Positions 22,847 to 34,500 of a DNA stretch of 64,000 nucleotides are shown here, piece by piece (the stretch's first letter is position 1; every line of letters begins with the position of its first letter). Location of the stretch: positions 372,001 through 436,000 of the forward strand of contig FMBT01000310.1 in the NCBI GenBank assembly GCA_900095095.1. The letters run 5' to 3'. Made by a program: the position numbers and the translations under genes. Under the pieces are notes generated by a model. That model had not been told where the DNA came from, made no database searches, and saw only the letters and a program-made list of their open reading frames with translations. This stretch comes from Fragilariopsis cylindrus CCMP1102. Its lineage: Eukaryota > Bacillariophyta > Bacillariophyceae > Bacillariales > Bacillariaceae.

Positions 22847-23626
22847 CTGTAAATAATGAAGAGTGCAGTACTAGTATGCTTTTGTGAAATTATGTGCCAA
22901 CCTATATATCCGATAATATTATACGGCGTTATTAGTGTCATTTATGCTAATTAAAATCATTATTGTACCCGTAAAGCAGTACTGTCACACTATACACATC
23001 CAACAAACATCAAAACTACGTGATACTGTACGAGCTAAAACTTCAAATTCAAATTTGTTTATGGCGCGGACAAAAGTAGACATAAATTAAATAATACTAG
23101 TAATGTTCTTGACATACAAGTACTTCTACCGGCAGAAGAAGTACTTCTTGTGATAGTAAATTCTGACGTGTGGACTGAAAACTCAAGCTTCACGCTATTA
23201 ACTACTTAGAAAAATCCGCGCGAAATAAAGGCGGACTAATATAAGATACAGTAGATAATAATGATATCTCAGGAAAAATATTGTATGATTGAATTTAATA
23301 GTGATATTTTATCATCTTCGTTCTTTTCTTTCCTTAAAGTGGATCGTTGTTTCTATCATCTCATATATATAGAAAACATAGGAACTCGTAATAATAGACG
23401 GTAAATCGTTGATAATTATTGTCGCTCTACCCTCCCTTTCAGATTTTATCTTGTATGCTTGGTATATTCATATATTCATACCTCTCACCATCACTCCTGT
23501 TGATGACTATCCTACCATAATAGATTCATACGTATGCAACCATTGCATTCGTAATCAATGCGTATAGATAGATAGATAGATAGGTGCACATGAAGCAATT
23601 GGCTATTTATACACCCACTGGATCAT
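22847..23626. other. Intergenic region with an inverted repeat
   Basis: 780 bases between two minus-strand genes. An inverted repeat (arms aagtacttct 23118-23127 and agaagtactt 23137-23146, 9-nt spacer) and a gata microsatellite near 23565-23583 are the only structures seen. Confidence 0.5.
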
Positions 23627-26124
23627 CTATAATTCTTTTTGTGGTCCGTATCTTACAGGATCATGAAGACAATCTAAATAGATTCCGTATCCGGAATCGC
23701 TTTTCCATTCTACGGCACTTTCTACGGCTGTTCCTTCCCCCCATTCATTAAATGAGACGATTAACTGCCATGGTAGTTTACTTTCTTTCATCTTAACGAC
23801 CCATTCACACCATAATTCTCGAGAGACACGAGGATGTTCGGCCTCATCCGCATTCGCCTTAAAAAATCCAGGTCCAATTGTAAACGAAGTATCCGTATAT
23901 TCGAGGTAGCTATCAGATACACCCTGTATTGTTTCATTTATAAGTAGGTATATCAAAATGATGGTGATGGGATGGTGATGGTGATGGTGACGAATGTGTT
24001 CGAGGAGCAAAAAATAAAGTCAATATTTGGTTAGTATTGAAAGGTCGGTCAGAGAGACAGAAATGTGATAGATTGTAGACATATTTTCACGAAAATGAAC
24101 GATACAATATAAAGTTTTTATTACTCACGTATTGATGCCAACTATCGGGTTGGTTTGTGCATTCCTTCCATCCACCGAATAGCTTTAAAACGACATACCA
24201 ACCAGCCTCTTTCGCAGCAGCTACCCAGCGCTCCGCAACCTCGCACTCTTTTTCGTTCCAAATAAATATAACCGGTTTCCCATCTTTGTGTGCCCATGCT
24301 TCGTGCCAGGCGAACCATTTTTTCAGGTAATTGAGGTCGTCCACGAGTTGGTCTTTAGAATAATCAAACTTCTTTTCGTCTTCGTAATAGACGGTCCATT
24401 TGATATTTGATCGTTGAGTAACTGTCTCGTCGAGCAATTGAGTGATACGAGCACGATCTAGGCGATCACTTCGTCCCCACCCTAAGAAATGAAAGAATAG
24501 TATAGTACAGTATATCATGTTAGTTCGAACGATGATGATGAGAGTAAATCAATTTTGGTGGTACAACCTTTCCATTAACTTACACGACACAATAGAAAGA
24601 TCGGCCAAACCCCAGTCGAGTGCTTTCACATGATTCTCTACAACGACTGGATCACCAGTCCTATAATACTTTTCCCCGATGCTGCCAAGGTTTGGTGTGT
24701 ATTTGACTTTTTCGTTTCCAGTAGTCCACGTTTCTGGATACCACTGTGATGTTATGACATCAAAAAAATTATACATGCCGGGAAGAGGAAAGGGGATATA
24801 TTGTGAGTAGAAAGTTATTTTCAAACCAATGACATATACAAAACAAATCGAAATTCAAGATGGACTCACAGCATAATAGAAGTATCCTCTCACTGGAAAT
24901 TCCAAGTCAGGAGATACGGTGACAACGGGACTATAAATCCCTCGAGGAAGACCATCAATCCAAAGTGCTGTATTCTCAAACATTATAGATAATTGACCAC
25001 CATCGTCAATATGAAATTCCGCTCCATAATTTTTACTCGTTTCTGAATTCCATATAGCTTTTTTGCCCTGCTCGGCAGGTCTAAGTACCAAATTTCCATC
25101 CGGCTGCATGGCGACTGTGTGTACATCCGATATGACTGTTCCATACTTGTCCTCTAGCTCCCAGATATTATTATTTCCCTCCTTCATAACAAGTTTCCCA
25201 TCCGAATCCAACCCGACCTGATATTTTCCTCCATTGGGGGAAAATACGAATTGATTTCTATAATATTTTTGACCGGATTTAAAAACTACTGTCGAATTTA
25301 CAATAATTGGTAAAACCGGATCTTGTTCTGGTATCGGGAGCAACGACGGGAGCAACAACTGGGGCAGCGACAGGGGCTTGAGTTGGACATAGAGTTGGAC
25401 ATAACGAAACATCAACGTCATCATTATTTTTGCACCCAGCGACTACATCAAATTTGCAATTGCGGGGATTTTTATTACATTTCTTCTTTTTCCGATTGTT
25501 GGTACCATTAATGGCAGTACATAATGGAGATACTTTACATTTGTTCTTTCTATTTTTCCACTGACAAAATATCGTATCAGCATTTTCCTTGCACTGGTTT
25601 TTTTCCCCATTGAAGTCCTTGCAAATAGTCAAATCTGGCTTAATGATGATCTTGTCAACGTTTGGTCCTTGTATTTGGGATGCAAGAAGCTTCAGATTTT
25701 GGACTTCTCCAGTAGCAGTAATATATACTTTGATCGTTTCAATATCCCATTCATCCCAATCATCTGCAACTTTTTCAATTTCAAAGCTACCTAACTTGAT
25801 GTTGTTTACGATCAGATCCAAGGGACCACGATCCGCGATGGAAGCGTACCGTATGGCTACGTCGTAGAATCCAGTAGTTGGAATATCGACCGACCACGAC
25901 ACGGATGTCCCAACGTCGCCGAAATCGACGAAACCTTCACCTCCCGTGTATCCTTCGTTATTGTTAGCCATCTTGATTCCATCCCCATCAAGAATACCAT
26001 CGTTTGCGTCATATGTGACCTCGCTATTGACTGGTCGTCCATCTGCGCTTCTTACTAAGAATAAGATGCCGATGATAAGGGAAAGTGCCTTGACCTTGAT
26101 AGAAAAGCAGCAAAGAAGTACCAT
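23627..26124 (-). CDS. Secreted GH99-like glycosidase with CBM35-like and B-lectin domains
   Basis: Four exons: 26124-24870, 24743-24584, 24481-24129, 23923-23627, all GT-AG, joining GYFYYA|WYPETW, LSIVS|WWGRSD and DSWHQY|GVSDSY. Domain order: signal peptide (LSLIIGILFLVRSADG); CBM6/35-like beta-sandwich (GEGFVDFGDVGTSVSWSVDI, FYDVAIRYA); Cys-rich region; Ala/Pro/Val linker; bulb-type mannose lectin domain (MQPDGNLVLRP); then a catalytic domain resembling GH99 endo-alpha-mannosidases/mannanases, with WYPETW, SWWGRSDR and SFNEWGEGTAVE. The two Glu residues three apart in EWGE match the catalytic pair of GH99. The enzyme probably acts on mannose-rich glycans or wall polysaccharide outside the cell or in the secretory path. 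The linker and the lectin domain are in different frames (switch near 25310-25335), and exon lengths sum to one base more than a multiple of three. Confidence 0.82.
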
Positions 26125-26845
26125 CGTTGATGTGTGTTGGAGAAGTTAATGTTGGAGAAGTTATCAATACAATTGTTGTAGTCTTTTCGTCCTGTCAAAA
26201 TTGATATTATGGAAGTTGTCAACCAAAAAGTGATCCGATGATATACTGGCTAGCTAGTAGGTTGTTGTTGATTCATTCGTATTCAACTTTTATCATTGAT
26301 CTTGCACTAGTAACCAGGGGTCATAAAATGACTGAGACTGCTTACACATACACTCAAAAATCAATCGGAGTGAGTCGGGGTTTTCATCGCATTTTCAATC
26401 AGTTCTTTGAAATACCTAACGGTAGGCCTGGCACGTGGAATAAAATCATAGTATCCCGCGTACTGTACGCATCAAGTAGTTTGCGTTGTGGCCATTGAAC
26501 GGTCCCTGATGAATACTTCTGTTCGTCACGTTTCGGGTTTTTTGTTGTCCTCCTCCTACGTCCTTTTACATGTTGGTTAATACATTGTCGTTAATCTTGT
26601 TTGTCATTTTAATTGATCGACGATATAATACATGTTGGTTAATACATTGTCCTTAATCTTGTTTGTCATTTTATTTTTTATTTGATCGAAGATATAATAC
26701 ATGTTGGTTAATACATTGTCGTTAATCTTGTTTGTCATTTTATTTGATCGACGAAATAAGATAACCGTAAAATGATGTGTGATTCGAATTTAAAAACGTA
26801 AATCACGACTGAAAACAAAAAATCATTACAAAATGAAAAAACAGT
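26125..26845. other. Intergenic region holding a minisatellite
   Basis: Upstream flank of the GH99-like gene. Apart from the tandem repeat at 26568-26759 and the A-rich Pol III stop of the tRNA, nothing is recognised. The open frame at 26238-26498 is not called. Confidence 0.5.
26568..26759. repeat. Minisatellite, three units of 62-69 bp
   Basis: Units begin at about 26568, 26630 and 26699, each starting acatgttggttaatacattg and containing ttaatcttgtttgtcatttt and a gatcga(c/a)ga(t/a)ata tail. Unit 2 has a few extra bases in its T-rich part. The array ends about 90 bases before the tRNA-Thr gene. Confidence 0.9.
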
Positions 26846-26919
26846 AGCTTCTTCGCAGAGTCGAACTGCGGACCTTTTCATTACTAATGAAATGCTCTAA
26901 CCAACTGAGCTAAAGAAGC
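26846..26919 (-). tRNA. tRNA-Thr (anticodon AGT)
   Basis: On the minus strand the cloverleaf is complete: acceptor GCTTCTT/AAGAAGC (7 bp), D-arm GCTC-AGTTGGTTA-GAGC, anticodon arm TTTCA-TTAGTAA-TGAAA with anticodon AGT, variable AGGTC, and T-arm CGCAG-TTCGACT-CTGCG. It has 73 nt plus a discriminator T, no intron and no encoded CCA. A run of Ts follows on the minus strand (A-run at about 26835-26841), a normal Pol III stop. Confidence 0.95.
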
Positions 26920-28256
26920 CGATCTGATAGGTTCTCTTCCCGACACATTTTAACAATAATAATAATAGTTTTGTGTAAATATTGATTGAGATAAGTCCTT
27001 ACAATTATTGATTAGTTAGATGTATATCGTTACTTGAGGCATTGAGATGTGAGCAGTTGTTGATATCCTTCACCTCACCATAATAACTATTCAATTATAT
27101 CTTTTAGTTGAGTGGTTTATCATAATATATCTTTGATTCATCAATTAGATAATAATATTCAGAGGTGGTTCAAAATAATTGGGCCTACAATACAGTATAA
27201 TAATAACATAATAGCATGTATAATATTATATTGGTGAATCCATCAGTTGGATAAGACTCAACTCCGTACTATTACTACTTAGAAAAGTAAATTCATACTA
27301 TTATTCTCATAGTAAAAAATATAGAGTTTGCAACACAATAATAATAACATGTAAATAATGTTAATTTGTACAAGGTAGAAAAAGATGCTGTCTTATAATG
27401 AGATACAGATTGATGGAACTAAAAAAGAGATTGATAAATAACTCAGTAATATCTTTGATTACTATTGAGTAGTTCATGTGATTTCAATGACTATGTGAGC
27501 ACGGACTGTTATCCTAATTTATCTGATAAAAACATCTGTAAATACTACCCCACATATATTGTCTAAAATACTTCTCAATGTGAGCTTTATTATTATATAA
27601 GTACTATCATAACGTACTTATGATTATGCCAATTAGGCTGGAAGAATACTTCATTCTGGTCTATTATCAGGTGGTATTTCAGATGGTTTTTGGCTACTAC
27701 TGATGGAAAGACTATATGATTTTAACTATTTTTATACATTCCTTTTTTTCTTGACAGGTATTGATTGCATAATCACTCGATATTTTATAACAGCATTACT
27801 TATATACTCTTCATTTGGTCAAATAAATGTTGTGAACAAGCCAGGTATTTTAGGATAGGATTACCTGGTGTGCACTCATTTACAATCTTGGTTCACAGCA
27901 AAAAATCAAAGAAGATGATACTCATCGACTTGACATCATCCATAGATCTCTTCCATATATAGGCTCATCTCTTGAAGGAAGAACATTCCATTCTGGGAGT
28001 GAAGTTATGACAATTATTCCATGAAGAGGTGGATTTTAATTATAAATAACCACTTTCATCTGTGGTCAACTATTATTAATATTACTATTAATGGAAATAA
28101 TCAGAAGGATTCATACACTATTTGAGTTGATTGAGTCCTGATTGGTCATCAAGATCTTGATTGATGAGATTTGCTTGGTTGTTTGTTCATCACATGGCTG
28201 ACTGTATTTATATAGTAGTGTCACATAAAATTAAGCCTGGATAAGACTTCACATAC
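26920..28256. other. Intergenic AT-rich region left of the LINE
   Basis: 1.3 kb with no convincing gene. Phrases such as cataagactt/ggataagact and actattact recur loosely, suggesting old repeat material into which the LINE inserted. The open frame at 27765-27962 resembles nothing I can name. Confidence 0.45.
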
Positions 28257-28272
28257 TATTACTCTTGTATTA
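28257..28272 (+). repeat. Left copy of the LINE target-site duplication
   Basis: TATTACTCTTGTATTA, identical to 39112-39127. Its position just before the LINE 5' UTR and its 16-base length fit a target-site duplication made by APE-type retrotransposition. Confidence 0.8.
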
Positions 28273-28399
28273 CTCTTTTCGTTTGGAATAATTTAAAACG
28301 CGCACCTTTGTTTACACATCTACTAAAACAACTAGTACTAAATCTACGTAGAACCTACGTAGAAATCTTTTGACAACCTTTAAATTTGAGGTATCGACC

Positions 28400-31297
28400 A
28401 TGGTAATCATGTCTAATACTATCCAAGCAGGGTGGGATTTTGACAATATTGATAGCATAGTCGATGAACTATCTGTAGGGACTAACTCAAGTTACAAAAA
28501 GAATGGAAATCCGAGGAAAAATGATGGAGAAATGATTTTAGCAAAATCTGCGACAACACATACCGGTATTAGACATGACAACACTGACGAGGAAGGATGG
28601 ACGACGACAAGCCCAGGAAAGAAGAAACCAAAGAAGAATAACAACAACAAAGCAGCATCCACTGAATCGATCATCACGACAATTGATGGAAATATTGATC
28701 AAATTGAAGCAGGGAAAAATAACAGAATCAACGTAACATCACCAGGAAGGAAGTATAAGTGCAACATACCGGACGACAACAGAAAAATCATTGAACTAGA
28801 CTTTAATCCAACAGTCATGACAGATGGAAGAGAAGAACAAGGTAATAATAAACAACAAGACAACGGAGAAGAAGAAGACACCAACAAAACAAACGGACAG
28901 AACAATGGCAGAAGCGAAGAAAACAGAAAAGAAAAAGAAAAAGATAAAAATGAACAAGATGCAGGAAATAACGACGACAGTAACAGAAACAACAATGGAA
29001 GAAATGATCAGGGAGGTAGAGGAGGACGAGGTGGTCGAGGTGGTCGAGGTGGACGAGGTGGAAATAGACCAGAAAGAAAACAAACCCCAAGAGAAGACTG
29101 GGAGACGTACGACTTTTCGATAAGCTTCAATCCAAAAACAATGAAGGATAAGAATCCTAATGCAGAGTTCCAAGCACTACTAATGGAGATGATGAAAAAG
29201 GCACCAGGAATCACGTTTCATCCAACAAATGAAGCAATGTATCCTAAACCAAGTTCATTCACAACGATTCAGGGGTATCCAAAAACAGAAGCAGACTTTA
29301 AAGACTTCTATGAAGTATATGAAAACAAAGGACTAACAATATACAAAATATTTGTAAAAACCACAATGCAATATAATGAATTGGAACTAAGAAACAGTTT
29401 AATGAATTACTTGAGAGGTAATAATCTATGGATGTCAAGCGAGTTAATATCCGAAAGTGTGGATGAAATGATTGGGTATATCAACTACGGACATGATAAA
29501 ATGGTATGGCGACCTGACTGTGAGAAGAAAATAAACAATGGAATGAAAGCATTGATTCAAAGCGAGTCAATACCAGAAGCATTGAGACTAAAAATACAAG
29601 GATTGAAGAAAGGAATCCATGTTCGAGTAGCAACTGGCACAGTACGAGGAGGAACAAGAAATGAACCAGTAATGTGTGAAGGACTGGTACTGAGAACAAC
29701 TAAAGTACAAGCCCGAGCATGCATCGAACTATTAGGATTATTAGATGATAATATTTTAGGAGATTTTTATAGCATAGTACCAAGAGGAGTTGACAAGGAA
29801 CTAGGACCACAAATGTATGGAGACTATCTCAGAGCAAACAATGATATGCTGAATACTATTAGGGCAATAGCAGTAGTGAACTGGCCAGAGGAATTGTTCT
29901 ATGAAACCTACAATCCAGCACTAGGAGTAACAGGAACAGTGGCAAAACAAGTTGACAAATTATTACTGGACGCATGGCATTGCGTAGCGATTGAACGAAC
30001 CATGGAGACAACTACAAGAGGGAAGTATCTGCTACTATTCAGAGAACAAGATATGGAGAAAGCAAAAGAATCGATAGGCAAGTTAATTGAGGATTTCGGC
30101 AGAGCAAGTGACAGAAAATGCGCAAAATTGGCATTGGAGAAGTACAACGAATACCCAGAATTCGATAGTATCCAACGAATATCATCATCAGTACACTCAA
30201 AAGGACTACGAATAAGAGCAATGCTAGAAGCGGCAGCAGGAAAAAGACCAATCAGAACAGCCAAGAAGATTCCACAACAACAGAAATTTCATTTCTTTGA
30301 TGTACCACAAGAGCTACAGAAACAACCGCTACCAAATCAGACACCAACATACAGCAATATAGTAACAAACCAAAACACGACGACAAAGAAACAAACAATG
30401 ATAGCGCAATCCACACCACAACAGAAAACGCAACCAAACTTGCGACAACAGAGCCAGTTGACGCAGACAACACTACTATCAACACAAGCATCACCAGACG
30501 CGAGGACCGTAGCAACAGCGAACTCGGGACTATCGGATCAACACACGATAGCAACCATGATGACACAGATAACAACCCAGTTCAGCGAAATGGAGAGAGA
30601 TAGAATAATGCGAGAAGACAGAAATGAGATGAAACGACAAGAGCGCGAAACCAAAGCAGAAGAGAAACGTGAAGAAAGAGACGCAAGAATGGAAGAAATA
30701 CGGCTTCAAACAGATACAAGAATGGAAGAAATAAGACTCGAAACAGAATCAAAGATGAAACAAGCTGAAGTTCAACGAAACGAAAGAGAAACAAGAATGG
30801 AAGAGAAAAGATTAGAAGCAGAAACAAAGATGTACTCATTTATGCAAACAATGATGACATTCAATATTAACAAGAACATAAACCAAGGACAAGTACCAGC
30901 TACATTAACAACCGGAACTACAGAACAAACAAGCGCACTCACAAACAGTATTGCCACGACAAATACAGCAACCTCATCAGAAAAAAGACCACTATCGCAG
31001 CTATCCAATGACAATGAAGAAACAGAAATGAAAGATGCTAGTACAGTAATAGAAACAACAGAAACAGAGGAAGAATCGTCGCCAATAAAAAGGAATAAAC
31101 CACTAACAGGAAGCGAGGAAGTAGGAAATGAAGAATCGACCAACAACGATATGGAATTAGTGATAGAAAAGGATGATCCAACCAGCAATAGCGAAATAAA
31201 ACAAAAAGATACCGGATCATTCACAGAAGGTTTCAACAACCAACAATTTACAAGTACAGAAGCAATCACTCCTAGGACGGGGGTGAACCAACAATAA
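28400..31297 (+). CDS. LINE ORF1 protein: RGG box and coiled coil
   Basis: About 965 residues from ATG 28400 (MVIMSNTIQAGWDFDN); the frame is open a little further upstream to a TTG at 28370. ORF1 proteins coat the element's RNA and chaperone it. Visible parts are: a charged, Lys/Asn-rich N-terminus; an RGG box of about five GGRGGRGG repeats (residues about 203-225), a likely RNA-binding patch; a globular mid-region (residues about 235-640) starting YDFSISFNPKTM and including YNELELRNSLMNYLRGNN and GKYLLLFREQDMEKAKESI; a Gln/Thr-rich linker; a long charged coiled coil (about 731-815, repeats of RMEEIRLETES type) for oligomerisation; and an acidic Ser/Thr tail. No RRM or CCHC knuckles are seen, so the RGG box is the best RNA-binding candidate. 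The mid-region resembles nothing I can name. Confidence 0.82.
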   Translation: MVIMSNTIQAGWDFDNIDSIVDELSVGTNSSYKKNGNPRKNDGEMILAKSATTHTGIRHDNTDEEGWTTTSPGKKKPKKNNNNKAASTESIITTIDGNIDQIEAGKNNRINVTSPGRKYKCNIPDDNRKIIELDFNPTVMTDGREEQGNNKQQDNGEEEDTNKTNGQNNGRSEENRKEKEKDKNEQDAGNNDDSNRNNNGRNDQGGRGGRGGRGGRGGRGGNRPERKQTPREDWETYDFSISFNPKTMKDKNPNAEFQALLMEMMKKAPGITFHPTNEAMYPKPSSFTTIQGYPKTEADFKDFYEVYENKGLTIYKIFVKTTMQYNELELRNSLMNYLRGNNLWMSSELISESVDEMIGYINYGHDKMVWRPDCEKKINNGMKALIQSESIPEALRLKIQGLKKGIHVRVATGTVRGGTRNEPVMCEGLVLRTTKVQARACIELLGLLDDNILGDFYSIVPRGVDKELGPQMYGDYLRANNDMLNTIRAIAVVNWPEELFYETYNPALGVTGTVAKQVDKLLLDAWHCVAIERTMETTTRGKYLLLFREQDMEKAKESIGKLIEDFGRASDRKCAKLALEKYNEYPEFDSIQRISSSVHSKGLRIRAMLEAAAGKRPIRTAKKIPQQQKFHFFDVPQELQKQPLPNQTPTYSNIVTNQNTTTKKQTMIAQSTPQQKTQPNLRQQSQLTQTTLLSTQASPDARTVATANSGLSDQHTIATMMTQITTQFSEMERDRIMREDRNEMKRQERETKAEEKREERDARMEEIRLQTDTRMEEIRLETESKMKQAEVQRNERETRMEEKRLEAETKMYSFMQTMMTFNINKNINQGQVPATLTTGTTEQTSALTNSIATTNTATSSEKRPLSQLSNDNEETEMKDASTVIETTETEEESSPIKRNKPLTGSEEVGNEESTNNDMELVIEKDDPTSNSEIKQKDTGSFTEGFNNQQFTSTEAITPRTGVNQQ

Positions 31298-31529
31298 AGG
31301 CACCTCAAGTACCTTTCTAACGAAAAAGCATGATGACAAAACAAAAGATAATACAAAAGAAGGAACGCAAGTAGATATCAATAAACAAACAAGAGACCAA
31401 TCAAACAATACAAACAAAAAGCCTGATCCAACGGGTGGCAAATCAAACAACATAACAGAACAATTAGCAAAAACAACGAACGCATTCATACCAACAAAAA
31501 TACTACAACAAAGATCAAAAGCAAACAAA

Positions 31530-34500
31530 ATGAAAAGTACTGGAAATATTACAGAGCCACTACCGATAGAAACGAGATTAGAACTACTGAAAGAAGCAAT
31601 AACAAAACTTAAACGCATTCGTAAATTAGAACAAGATACTTACAAAACAACAAGTCTTATTAGCGGAACTAATCACTACTCCGACGATGATGACAGTAAT
31701 GAAGAAGAAACAGATATAGCAGATGTAATGAATAACCTACCTAGACTACAAGAAAGGGACAGATGTGATAGTGATAGCGAGGATGATAGCGACAACGACA
31801 GTGATGACGATGAAGAAATTGAGGAGGAAAGTGAGAGAGTGCCTATAGTAATAGTCGAAACGGTGACCGAAGAAGAAACAACAGAAGAGGCAAACAACAA
31901 TCAAGAGAAGAACGAGGGAAAAGAAGAAAATGAGTACAGTAAAATGCCAGGATTACAGGACAGAAACAGAGAGGACAGCGATAGCGAAGATGATGAGGAA
32001 GATGACAAGGAGGACAATAAACATGACCAACAACAACAACAAAATATTAGGACTATACACACTATAAATGAGGCCAACAATGGAATAAAAACTAAATTAG
32101 TGCGAAATAACAAAGACCCAAGCCAATTAAGGACTAAATTATCGCGAATTGCAGAAATAAAAACTAAATTAGTGCGAAACAGCGAATTAAGGACTAAATT
32201 ATCGCGAATGGAAAAAGAAAACATTAGGACTATACTCAACGATGAGGTTGAAACTACAGCATCAATGGAAACAACAACAACAAGAGCTATAGGGAATAAC
32301 AGTGACTACGGAAATGGAAACAACAGTGAAGAAGATCTATTCTTTGAGCCAAGCGACGATGAGGGCGAAAAAGAAGATATACAGAATAATATTAACTATA
32401 ACAATGAAAATAAAGCAGCAACAACAACAACAACTACAACAACAACACCAACAACATCAAACAAAATGAAGATCACACAAGACAACCTACCGTTTGGATA
32501 TATCTGTGATGATATAGCAATAGGCAATGATACACCGTACGTTAGAGTATACTGCCAAAATGTATGTGGAATATATGATAGAGAAGGTATAGGATTAGAT
32601 TCAGCATTCAATGAAATGAAACAAGCAGGGGCTGATATATTTACGTTTAACGAGACACACGGAGATGAATCAAATGCCTTAACGAGAAGTGTAACAAGAA
32701 TGTCAAAACAAAGAATGTGGAGAAATAATAATGAAGATTGCAAAATAGTACACTCGTCATCAACTGCACCAGTACTCACATTTACGAAACCTGGAGGAAA
32801 TATGGTAGGAATAACAGGATCATTAGTAGGCAGAATAAGAGAAACAATCACAGATCCGTATGGAAGATGGTGTGGCTACACACTGATAGGAAAAGATAAC
32901 AAAGAAATAATGGTGCTAACAGCATATAATGTATCACAACACAAAAATGCAAAAGTAGGAGATGATACACTGTACAACCAACAAACAGCATTATATAAAT
33001 TAAAAGATATTAGAGATCCGGATCCAAAGAAATTATTTATAGAAGACTTAACAGCACTAGTAAAGAAGGCAAGAATGGAAGACAAAGATATCATATTAAC
33101 AGGTGACTTTAATGAATTAGTAGGAGATGATCCGAACGGTATGGTGAAAGTTATATCTGCAGGAAGACTTACAGATGCCCATAGTCATCAACATGGTATA
33201 GTAGACATAACAACGTATACAAGAGGAGTCAAAAGATTAGATTATGTATTTGTAACGCCAAGGCTAGTAGACCACATACTTCGAAGTGGATACGAACCTT
33301 TCCATGCAAGAATAGCATCAGATCACAGAGGCTATTTTGTGGACTTTGCACTAGCTGGATTCCTAGACAGACAGTTACTATCGATATTCTCAGCATCATC
33401 AAGAGCAATCAGAGGAACCCATCCGAAGAACATCACAAAATATGTGGAACACCTCCATAAAGTTTTCAAGATGAGAGATATCTACAGGAGAGTAAAATTA
33501 CAAAAGAACTGGTATGAAAAGAAGAAATTGGAGGCACTTGACAGAGAAATAACAGCAGTGATGCTAGAAGCAGAAGAACAGTGCAGAATACATCATAGAG
33601 AACCATGGTCAGAGGAAGTGAATGAAGTGATGACAACAGCGAACATACTGCGAATCCACTTGTCAAGCCTGAAAAACAATATCGATTGCAGCAACCAAAT
33701 ACAACAAAAGCAGCTCTTGTTGAAGCACCAAATACAACTCCCAGAAGACATTGCAGAGGCCTCCAAAGCGCTGAGTTTAGCGCAGAAGAAAAGAAGAAAA
33801 TTAATAAGAGATAACAGAACAAAGACGACTAGCATAGGAGAGGAACAAGAAGCAGCATATGTAGCAATGAACCCAGAAATGGATGCAAAGAGGGCAGCGC
33901 AGATATTCCAGAGAGCAAGAGATACAAAACAGATGATGTCGGAGCTACCATCAAAAATGAACTGTCCAGGGGGTCTATCAGCCGTACTAGTTCCACTACC
34001 AAAAGAAGGAATTGAACTTGAGTATTTGGCAATAACAGATGGACCAACATTAGAAAGAATAATACTGGAGAAGAATATTCGACACTTCAGGCAAGCAGAA
34101 TTCACTCCATTAGCATCACCAGAAGTAATACGCAAGATAGGTTTTGGTGCAGATACGGAAACAGCGGAACATCTGCTTGATGGAACTGGCGATCCAACTG
34201 ATATAACGGATGATGAATGGGCAAGATTCCTCCTAACATCAATGAAAAGAAACTCAGAAGAACTAAAAATAGAGATAACAGCAGAGAAAATGATGGAGAA
34301 GTATACGAGGTGGAACGAACGGACAAGTACATCACCATCAGGCAGGCACTTGGGACATTTCCATGCATTATTTAGACCACTAAAGGCAAAGAACAAGAAA
34401 CACCGTGAGCAACTGGATGATATCAGAGACGATATAATTGATTTACATGCAACAATGCTGCAGACAGCGTATGACAATGAGCATGTCTACAAACGATGGG

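Noticed and set aside
26568-26759. CRISPR-like array
   Set aside because: The units are contiguous tandem copies of 62-69 bp with no unique spacers, and the genome is eukaryotic.
28492-31356. Long open frames antisense to the LINE ORFs
   Set aside because: They are Ser/Leu/Val-rich mirror frames of AAC/GAA-rich coding sequence, with no domain of their own.
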